Positions 1-5,464 of a stretch of DNA of 7,312 bases are shown in pieces. The position numbers were made by a program, and so were the translations under genes. Position 1 is the first letter of the stretch. Each line of letters opens with the position of its first letter. Source of the DNA: Chitinophagaceae bacterium (GTDB lineage: Bacteria > Bacteroidota > Bacteroidia > Chitinophagales > Chitinophagaceae); assembly GCA_025924755.1 (NCBI GenBank), contig JAICHT010000177.1, forward strand, positions 1-7,312. The letters run 5' to 3'. The notes beneath the pieces are model-generated. The model was not told the origin of the DNA. It saw only the letters and a list, made by a program, of their open reading frames with translations, and did not search any database.

Positions 1-520
1 AGCATCCTCCGCTAATAGAACTGGTAGTTAAGGACGATGATGCCGCAGCCGGTAAAGACCGGGTAACTGCATCCACTATGTTCAGGCTTGGGTCGAGCAA
101 TACTACTTTTTCGTTGGCATTACCACCATCCATCATAAAGCCGTCGCCTGTACTAGGTATAGCTGTATTGCTACAATTGCAGGTGGTCCAGTTTAATTGT
201 ACATGTACGGCACTGTCTATATTGCCGCAGCCTTTAGGCAGTATGTCCTGGCCGGCTAGTACGTAATATTGTCCTGGCTGAAGTATGGTATTAGGCGGTA
301 GGGTGACGGCGTATTTACCATTGGTGACAATATAGCAACCGGCATTTACAGGCCCGGGACCAAAGTTCATAAGTTCTATAAACTCACTGGTAGTGCTACA
401 CCCCGACCAGGGCATGTATTCATTGATTACAATCCGGCCTTGTCCAAAAGAAGAAAACGTACTCAACAAGACAAGACCAACCAAAATCAACTTTTGTATA
501 TGGTACTGGCTTATTTTCAA
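1..520 (-). CDS. Secreted lamin-tail-domain protein, N-terminal part
   Basis: The minus-strand frame is open from the left edge to an in-frame TAA at 547-545. It has no ATG before residue 36, so I chose the TTG at 520-518. That start gives a textbook signal peptide: MK, a hydrophobic stretch at residues 11-25, and probable cleavage near SFG-Q at 25-27. Residues about 29-152 match the lamin-tail domain (LTD) pattern: RIVINEYMP, then EFIELMNFGPGPV, a TLPPNTILQPGQYYVLAG strand pair, and NEKVVLLDPSLNIVDAV. Six cysteines (41, 61, 97, 113, 115, 172) would suit disulfides outside the cytoplasm. LTD modules in Bacteroidota occur in exported surface proteins and nucleases, often with a type IX secretion tail; the C-terminus lies outside the window, so neither partner domain nor sorting signal can be seen. 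It is divergent from the kinase gene. The 173 visible residues are partial. The domain call is firm, the TTG start less so; the ATG at residue 36 would destroy the signal peptide and cut the domain. Confidence 0.82.
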   Translation of the reverse strand, partial: MKISQYHIQKLILVGLVLLSTFSSFGQGRIVINEYMPWSGCSTTSEFIELMNFGPGPVNAGCYIVTNGKYAVTLPPNTILQPGQYYVLAGQDILPKGCGNIDSAVHVQLNWTTCNCSNTAIPSTGDGFMMDGGNANEKVVLLDPSLNIVDAVTRSLPAAASSSLTTSSISGGC

Positions 521-636
521 AAGAGCGGAATTTAGAATAGCAAATTACCCACTCCTTGCTGTACTGACCAGCTTAACGGGCGCCTATTTTATGCCAGTAG
601 GGGTTTTACCGCATGTTTTTATGAGCGTATTATCCA

Positions 637-668
637 TTTGTATATCCTATTATCCGCTGGTATATTTA
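637..668 (+). promoter_or_regulatory. Candidate Bacteroidota-type promoter for the kinase operon
   Basis: TTTG at 637-640 is followed, after a 20-base spacer, by TATATTTA at 661-668, which matches the Bacteroidota -7 consensus TAnnTTTG at all but the last base. The predicted transcript would start about 35-40 bases before the kinase ATG. The 10-mer GTATATTTAT containing this box occurs again at 695-704, too near the ATG to be a useful promoter. No convincing TAnnTTTG match was found for the divergent minus-strand gene. The call rests on consensus only. Confidence 0.4.
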
Positions 669-707
669 TGTGAGCTAACAAATTATTTAAGCTAGTATAT
701 TTATAGT

Positions 708-1763
708 ATGAGCCGAACAGGGTCTTTGCGTTATTGGATTTTTCAGCTTTCCGGCTGGGGTATTTTTATATTGATCAATATCTTTTTTGCCATTGCTTTT
801 GACCAGCTCACCGGCAATATGGTGGAACGTCTTATCTTTTTTGTGGAGATAGGCATATTGTTTTCGCACATCATGCGGGAAACCATTAAAAAGTCGGCTA
901 TATTATTTAGAAGCCTGCAGCAGCAGATTATCATTTTTGTAATATTAACCATCATGTTTTCGCTTTTTATAGCGGCGGTTCAAACACCCTATGAGGAAAT
1001 ATGCAATTTAAGGTTAAGCAGCAGCGGTAAGGTCATGTCGTTTCACACCTTATTAATTTATCATTTTACTACGGCGCTTCCGTTACTTTTTATATGGAAC
1101 TGTATTTACTTCATGTATCACTATGTATTAAAAAGCCGCAAGCAACAGATGGATGCCTTGCAGTTGGAAGCGCTGGTAAAGGAACTGGAGTTAAAAACCA
1201 TCAAAGCCCATATCAATCCTCATTTTATTTTTAATGCATTAAACAGTATACGAGCGCTGGTGGACGAAGACCCCGAGCGGGCCCGCAGTGCTATTACCGA
1301 ACTAAGCAATATTCTGCGAAGCAGTATTAGTATGAATACGGGAAAAAGTGATACGGTAAGCCTGAAGGACGAACTGAAAATAGTAAAAGATTACCTGGCG
1401 CTGGAAAATATGCGTTTTGAAGACCGGTTGAAAATAGAATATGAGGTAGAGGAGCAAACCCTGGAGCAGCAGGTGCCGTCTATGATGCTGCAAACCCTGG
1501 TGGAGAATGCTATAAAACACGGCATCAGTAAACAAATAAAAGGCGGCGTGGTAAAAATTATATCCGATACAAAGAACAATTACCATTTGCTGGCCGTACA
1601 AAATACCGGTCATTTGAATGGAGGCCTTGCCGATGGGGGCGGCTTTGGACTATCCAGCACGCAGGACCGGCTGGGCCTTTTATATGGCGGTAAAGCCAAA
1701 TTTGAAATAAAACAACTAACGGCTTCGCTGGTAGAAGCTAAAGTACTGATACCGTTTTACTAG
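708..1763 (+). CDS. LytS/YehU-type membrane sensor histidine kinase
   Basis: This 351-residue protein belongs to the His_kinase family (PF06580) whose members pair with LytTR regulators. It should autophosphorylate on a histidine and pass the phosphate to the regulator encoded just downstream. Four hydrophobic segments (about 11-30, 41-56, 72-91 and 113-138) make a compact membrane domain with no large extracellular sensor, so the signal is probably sensed in or near the membrane. A short linker helix (about 140-165) leads to the phosphoacceptor box INPHFIFNALNSI, with His172. The ATP-binding part has the N-box LVENAIKHG (Asn267) and a glycine-rich GGGFGLSSTQDRL lid region (310-322). Length is normal for the family. 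An in-frame TAG at 693-695 rules out a longer N-terminus, and no Shine-Dalgarno is evident. It is first gene of a likely operon, 24 bases before the regulator. The signal is not deducible. Confidence 0.94.
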   Translation: MSRTGSLRYWIFQLSGWGIFILINIFFAIAFDQLTGNMVERLIFFVEIGILFSHIMRETIKKSAILFRSLQQQIIIFVILTIMFSLFIAAVQTPYEEICNLRLSSSGKVMSFHTLLIYHFTTALPLLFIWNCIYFMYHYVLKSRKQQMDALQLEALVKELELKTIKAHINPHFIFNALNSIRALVDEDPERARSAITELSNILRSSISMNTGKSDTVSLKDELKIVKDYLALENMRFEDRLKIEYEVEEQTLEQQVPSMMLQTLVENAIKHGISKQIKGGVVKIISDTKNNYHLLAVQNTGHLNGGLADGGGFGLSSTQDRLGLLYGGKAKFEIKQLTASLVEAKVLIPFY

Positions 1764-1787
1764 ATTCATGCAAACTAAAACCAACAC

Positions 1788-2516
1788 ATGAGAGCTATTA
1801 TTATTGACGATGAGCGTTTAGCCAGGGCCGAGCTGCGCAAACTATTACAGGAATTTCCGGAAGTAGAAGTAATTGACGAAGCTGCCAATGCCGATGAAGG
1901 TATTGCAAAAATAGAAAGTCAAAACCCCGACCTGATTTTTTTAGATATACAAATGCCCGGTAAAACCGGCTTCGATATGCTGACGGAGTTAGACCAGGCA
2001 CCCGGCGTTATTTTTACTACGGCCTATAACGAGTATGCACTAAAAGCATTTGAAGTAAATGCCCTCGATTATTTATTAAAACCCATAGAGCCCAGGCGCC
2101 TTGCCGATGCGATTCATAAGTTGCAGGCTTCGGAAATGAACCATTATAGTTCAAATGGTTTCGACCCCAACAGGCCGATATTAAATGATAACGACCAGGT
2201 ATTTGTAAAAGATGGCGAACGCTGCTGGTTTGTAAAACTTAATGAAATCAGGCTTTTTGAAAGTGTCGGCAATTATGCCAAAGTATTTTTCGGACCTAAC
2301 AAACCACTCATATTAAAATCGTTAAATGCACTGGAAGAAAGACTGGATGAAAAAGTTTTCTTCCGGGCCAACCGTAAGCATATTGTAAACCTTCGCTTAA
2401 TAGATAAAATAGAACCTTATTTCAATGGCGGATTATTACTGGAGCTGAAAGGCGGAGAAAAGATAGAAGTAAGCCGTCGCCAAACGGTGAAGTTTAAAGA
2501 AATGATGAGTCTGTAA
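1788..2516 (+). CDS. LytTR-family response regulator
   Basis: This 242-residue cytoplasmic transcription regulator is the expected partner of the kinase 24 bases upstream. Residues 1-120 form a receiver domain: acidic pocket Asp7-Asp8, phosphoacceptor Asp53 in FLDIQMPG, the conserved Thr78 in TTAYNEYALKAF, and Lys98 in the LLKP motif. After a loose linker (about 115-135), residues about 137-240 form a LytTR DNA-binding domain, recognisable from VFVKDGERCWFVKLNEI, the FESVGNYAKV segment, FFRANRKHIVNL and the terminal VSRRQTVKFK. All residues needed for phosphorylation are present, so it should be a normal phosphorylation-dependent regulator. LytTR proteins usually bind paired direct repeats of about 9-10 bases near promoters; I found no convincing pair in the intergenic regions here. 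The M28 peptidase gene follows after 25 bases and shares the strand. The family call is firm; targets are unknown. Confidence 0.95.
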   Translation: MRAIIIDDERLARAELRKLLQEFPEVEVIDEAANADEGIAKIESQNPDLIFLDIQMPGKTGFDMLTELDQAPGVIFTTAYNEYALKAFEVNALDYLLKPIEPRRLADAIHKLQASEMNHYSSNGFDPNRPILNDNDQVFVKDGERCWFVKLNEIRLFESVGNYAKVFFGPNKPLILKSLNALEERLDEKVFFRANRKHIVNLRLIDKIEPYFNGGLLLELKGGEKIEVSRRQTVKFKEMMSL

Positions 2517-2541
2517 CAAGACTTTTCTGTTAATTTACAAT

Positions 2542-3822
2542 ATGAAAAGAATATTGCTGGCTATAGCTGTTCTGGCTAACGGTATAGCTTATGCGCAAAA
2601 GGCCGATGCAGTTATTGATGCAAAAGAAGTGAGCCGTATAGAAAATGTATTGGCATCTGATAGTATGCAGGGTAGGCAAGCCGGTACGGCCGGTATTAAT
2701 AAAGCGGCTGCTTTTATTGCCGATGAATTTAAGAAAGCAGGACTGCAATCCTTGCAAGGCAATAGCTATTTGCAAAATTTTGTAATGCTGCGTCCAAAAT
2801 TTATTAGTGTAAGCGGTACTGTAAATAACCAGGAGGCGGATGCTAAAAACATTATGGTAATTACTACTAAACCGGACCTGAAAGTAACAGAAAAGTCGGG
2901 ATATGAATTGGATACTATAGCAGCCGGAAAAAATATGTTTCTGGAAGCATATACTATCATCAAAGCCGCCAAAAACAGCTTGGTATTGGTAGATGAAAGT
3001 TATGCAGATAAGTTTGCAGGATTGGCCCGGTTAAAAAGAGCTTCCTTCCCCACTGATGCCAGCCAGGTTTTTTTATTAAGCAATACAAAGCCAGAGCAAT
3101 TTTCTATAGAAGCCAAACACGAAATTACAGAAATGCCATTGGCAAACGTAGTAGGCATTTTGCCCGGAAAAAGCAAAAAGAACGAGTATGTAATCTTCTC
3201 CGGCCATTACGATCACCTGGGCATAGGAAAGCCTGTAAATGGCGATAGTATATACAACGGCGCCAACGATGATGCGGCCGGTACCACCGCCGTTATTATG
3301 CTGGCCAACTATTTTAAGGCATTGCACAATAATGAACGTACCATCATATTTGCCGCCTTTACCGCCGAAGAAGAAGGCGGCTTTGGTTCGCAATATTTTT
3401 CCAGGCAATTAAATCCGGCGCAGGTGGTGGCCATGTTTAATATTGAAATGATTGGTACCGAAAGTAAATGGGGTAAAAACAGCGCATATATTACGGGGTT
3501 TGATAAAACCAATATGGGTAAGATATTACAGCAAAATTTACAGGGCTCTTCCTTTACTTTTTATCCCGACCCATACACCGATCAAAATTTATTTTATCGT
3601 TCAGACAATGCAACGCTGGCCCGGCAGGGCGTTCCGGCGCATACGATATCCACATCTAAAATGGATAACGAACCTAACTATCACAAACCAAGTGATGAAG
3701 TGAGCACGCTGGATATGGAAAATATGGCACAGATCATTAAAGCCATTGCGGTAAGTTCTAAAACCATTGTAGCCGGTACCGATACGCCATCGCGGGTGGC
3801 TACAGCGAGCTTGCAATATTAA
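2542..3822 (+). CDS. Exported M28-family zinc metallopeptidase
   Basis: This 426-residue protein starts with a signal peptide (MKRILLAIAVLANGIAYA, probable cleavage after Ala18) and should act in the periplasm or outside the cell. The C-terminal half is an M28 (aminopeptidase Y/S-like) domain with the two-zinc site: His222 in GHYDHLG, bridging Asp243 in GANDDAAG, general base Glu276 and ligand Glu277 in AEEEGGFGS, Glu302 in FNIEMIG, and His381 in NYHKPSDE. In the best-known aminopeptidases the fourth position is Asp; Glu here is a conservative substitution that I believe also occurs in Bacteroidota paralogues. Residues about 100-210 interrupt the first part of the domain, where related proteins carry a PA-like insert; here it is short and not clearly recognisable. 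Likely activity is release of N-terminal residues from peptides, but M28 also includes carboxypeptidases and glutaminyl cyclases, so the substrate is open. Third gene of the probable kinase-regulator operon. Confidence 0.92.
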   Translation: MKRILLAIAVLANGIAYAQKADAVIDAKEVSRIENVLASDSMQGRQAGTAGINKAAAFIADEFKKAGLQSLQGNSYLQNFVMLRPKFISVSGTVNNQEADAKNIMVITTKPDLKVTEKSGYELDTIAAGKNMFLEAYTIIKAAKNSLVLVDESYADKFAGLARLKRASFPTDASQVFLLSNTKPEQFSIEAKHEITEMPLANVVGILPGKSKKNEYVIFSGHYDHLGIGKPVNGDSIYNGANDDAAGTTAVIMLANYFKALHNNERTIIFAAFTAEEEGGFGSQYFSRQLNPAQVVAMFNIEMIGTESKWGKNSAYITGFDKTNMGKILQQNLQGSSFTFYPDPYTDQNLFYRSDNATLARQGVPAHTISTSKMDNEPNYHKPSDEVSTLDMENMAQIIKAIAVSSKTIVAGTDTPSRVATASLQY

Positions 3823-3844
3823 TTAATAACTAATATGCTTCTTT
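3813..3844 (+). terminator. Weak stem-loop at the end of the operon
   Basis: GCAATATTA (3813-3821) can pair with TAATATGC (3831-3838) as an eight-pair stem with one bulged A and a nine-base loop, followed by TTCTTT (3839-3844). The stem overlaps the peptidase stop codon and is AT-rich, so it is a poor rho-independent terminator. It is the only candidate in the 32-base gap between the convergent genes. Read from the other strand it is not followed by a T run, so it would not serve the GGGP synthase gene. Confidence 0.3.
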
Positions 3845-3854
3845 AAAGGCAGAC

Positions 3855-4616
3855 TTACAAAAGTGCATATTGCTGATGGATAGCTGCCGCCATTTCTTTT
3901 ATCAGCGAAGGTTCTTTTTCAATAGCATTGCCCACTACAATGATGTCGGCGCCTGCCTTGCAATTTAAGTAAGCTTTTTCTGCATTGCGGATGCCGCCGC
4001 CTACAATTAAAGGCACCTCTATATTTTGAGAAACCTTTTTTATCATTTCTTCGCTCACTGCTTTTTTAGCACCGCTGCCCGCATCCAGGTAAATTAATTT
4101 GTTGCCCAGCATTTCACCAGCCATAGCCGTGCACATGGCAATATCGGCCTTATCTGCCGGCAGTGGTGCTGCATTGCTGATGTACGAAACCGTAGTAGGA
4201 GCGCCGCCGTCAATAACCATATATCCGGTAGACATAATTTCCAACTCGCTTTTTTTAACAGCAGGAGCAGAGATGACGTGCTGGCCAATTAAAAGTTCGG
4301 GATTGCGGCCGGAGATAAGCGATAAGTATAACAGCGCATCGGCATGACGGCTGATTTGCGAGGGGCTGCCCGGAAAAAGAATTACAGGAATATTGCATGC
4401 CTGTTTTATCTGCAACACACAGGCATCAAGGTTGTCGGAAACTACCAGGCTGCCGCCCACTAAAAAATAATCGGCTTTTGTTTCGCAGGCCAGTTCAATA
4501 ATTTCATGTAAATCTGCCACGGCTACTTTGTCCGGATCTACCAAAATAGCAAAGGACTTTTGCTCCAGTTTCTTCTTTTCCAGTAATGATGTATAAACAG
4601 GCATCTTCATCCACAT
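3855..4616 (-). CDS. Geranylgeranylglyceryl-phosphate synthase family protein (PcrB-like)
   Basis: This 253-residue TIM-barrel protein is of the family that joins a polyprenyl diphosphate to sn-glycerol-1-phosphate through an ether bond, the first committed step of archaeal-type lipids. Motifs in order are FAILVDPDK (22-30), FLVGGSLV (51-58), VILFPGSPSQIS (78-89), LLYLSLISGRNPELLIG (95-111), YMVIDGG (131-137), YLDAGSGA (176-183), PLIVGGGIR (202-210) and GADIIVVGNAIE (222-233). The late glycine-rich segments form the phosphate-binding end of the barrel. The SGRNPELLIG region and length point to the group II branch found in Bacteroidota, reported to prefer geranylgeranyl (C20) donors, whereas Bacillus PcrB prefers heptaprenyl; chain length cannot be settled from motifs alone. 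An in-frame TAA two codons before Met1 fixes the upstream limit; Met3 or Met5 are possible alternative starts. It is a single gene, convergent with the peptidase and unlinked to other lipid genes here. Confidence 0.93.
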   Translation of the reverse strand: MWMKMPVYTSLLEKKKLEQKSFAILVDPDKVAVADLHEIIELACETKADYFLVGGSLVVSDNLDACVLQIKQACNIPVILFPGSPSQISRHADALLYLSLISGRNPELLIGQHVISAPAVKKSELEIMSTGYMVIDGGAPTTVSYISNAAPLPADKADIAMCTAMAGEMLGNKLIYLDAGSGAKKAVSEEMIKKVSQNIEVPLIVGGGIRNAEKAYLNCKAGADIIVVGNAIEKEPSLIKEMAAAIHQQYALL

Positions 4617-4854
4617 GAATTAAAGGGTATTGCAAAAATGCAAAACTTTTTGTGATTGGCTGATTTGATTTAAAAGCGATACTATATTAGTGACCATATA
4701 CAATTGTCCGGTTCAAAATTTTGCGTGTTGCAATATAAGATAAAGTATCAGTTGATGGAAAGTGATAACGGTTTATTGACAAGCAGATGCAGCAGATTGA
4801 GTTTTTTACTTCGCAGGCTTTACATGCATGGCTTGCAAAGCGTTTAAATTACAG

Positions 4855-4888
4855 TTGAATGCCATAGCAGAGGACTAGTTTATATTTG
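4855..4888 (+). promoter_or_regulatory. Candidate promoter with perfect TAnnTTTG box
   Basis: TATATTTG at 4881-4888 matches the Bacteroidota -7 element TAnnTTTG exactly. A TTG at 4855-4857 lies 23 bases upstream, at the long end of the accepted spacing for the -33 element. Transcription would begin near 4890. It is about 575 bases before nrdJ, so it would make either a very long nrdJ leader or a separate short RNA. Consensus match only; an eight-base pattern with two free positions can arise by chance in AT-rich DNA. Confidence 0.35.
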
Positions 4889-4889
4889 T

Positions 4890-4911
4890 AGTTGATATGG
4901 AAATATCAATT
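4890..4911 (+). other. Hairpin with GGAA (GNRA-type) loop at a predicted RNA 5' end
   Basis: Bases 4890-4898 (AGTTGATAT) pair with 4903-4911 (ATATCAATT) around the loop GGAA at 4899-4902. The stem is nine base pairs, eight Watson-Crick and one G-U. GGAA fits the stable GNRA tetraloop class. The hairpin begins almost exactly where the promoter candidate at 4855-4888 predicts the first transcribed base, so it could cap and protect the 5' end of a leader or small RNA. No matching terminator close downstream was found, and no RNA family is recognised. Confidence 0.35.
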
Positions 4912-5390
4912 CAGCAACTTACAAAATGAATAAAAAAATATAGCGGTGAGCAAAGACTTCAATTTTCGTATATGCATGAACGTTAAAATGCCGTCATCAG
5001 TATGATATGCAATCATTAGAAAAGAAAGGAATTGTTCTCTCAATTTGATATAAGATAATTTGTTTGCGCCTATTATAAATTAGAAACTGGTATTCTGATT
5101 TCAATCTTTGCATCCACATTTATACTAAAATCGTTGAACTTTTTTGAGCAAATAATAAGAAAACTGGATGCGGGAATATTAAAAATAACAAGCATATATA
5201 AACGCTATAATTACGCCTATAGTTATATACTAAATTTTTAGCTGATGCCAATAAAAAAATATTAAATATAAATGTGAATTGACGGTGTATAAATCGTAGA
5301 ATGCGCTATAGGCTTGAATTGTAGGAATTATACACTATTGTTATGCACAGATGTTAATATCTCTGGTCTCTTTTTTTCAATGGGTAAAAG

Positions 5391-5429
5391 TAGTTTCGTT
5401 GTCCGCCCCAAAATTTTTTAGGACGAGGA
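5391..5429 (+). promoter_or_regulatory. Possible nrdJ promoter box and overlapping hairpin
   Basis: TAGTTTCG at 5391-5398 matches the -7 consensus TAnnTTTG at five of its six fixed positions but lacks a clear TTG partner upstream. Overlapping it, TCGTTGTCC (5396-5404) can pair with GGACGAGGA (5421-5429), with one G-G mismatch and one G-U pair, around a 16-base loop. The hairpin ends 35 bases before the nrdJ ATG. If the box is real, transcription would start inside the left arm, so box and RNA hairpin are mutually exclusive readings; as DNA the arms could be an operator. Both are tentative. Confidence 0.22.
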
Positions 5430-5464
5430 AATAATCACCTTTATTCAACATAAAATCTTTTAAC

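Larger units (their letters stand above)
4617..5464. other. 848-base AT-rich intergenic region without a credible gene
   Basis: This stretch separates the divergent GGGP synthase and nrdJ genes and is clearly richer in A+T than the flanking coding sequence. Reading frames on both strands are closed frequently; the longest ATG frame I traced by hand on the plus strand (4755-4847, 30 codons) has no recognisable family. There is no tRNA- or rRNA-like sequence. Things that stand out are a perfect TAnnTTTG box with a hairpin behind it (4881-4911), a perfect ten-base palindrome CAAAATTTTG (4714-4723), a seven-T run after a weak stem (5371-5377), and a hairpin just before nrdJ (5396-5429). No cobalamin-riboswitch box (GCCACTG-like) was seen. 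Confidence 0.7.

Noticed and set aside
393..695. 100-codon plus-strand frame before the kinase gene
   Set aside because: It lies largely antisense to the signal peptide and first part of the lamin-tail protein, has no recognisable family, and its remaining part covers the intergenic promoter region.
4714..4723. Palindrome CAAAATTTTG
   Set aside because: Low-complexity A/T palindrome without a partner site; not enough to call an operator.
4755..4847. 30-codon plus-strand frame in the long intergenic region
   Set aside because: Short, no family resemblance, no ribosome-binding or promoter support; expected by chance.
5215..5335. Two perfect 8-base inverted repeats (GCCTATAG 5215-5222 with CTATAGGC 5306-5313; GTGTATAA 5285-5292 with TTATACAC 5328-5335)
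   Set aside because: Several 8-base inverted pairs are expected by chance in 850 bases of AT-rich DNA; the two are interleaved and neither resembles a known site. The second only loosely recalls an NrdR box half.
5346..5377. Possible rho-independent terminator (AGAT/ATCT stem before seven T)
   Set aside because: Only four continuous base pairs with a mismatch beyond them; too weak, and no gene ends nearby.
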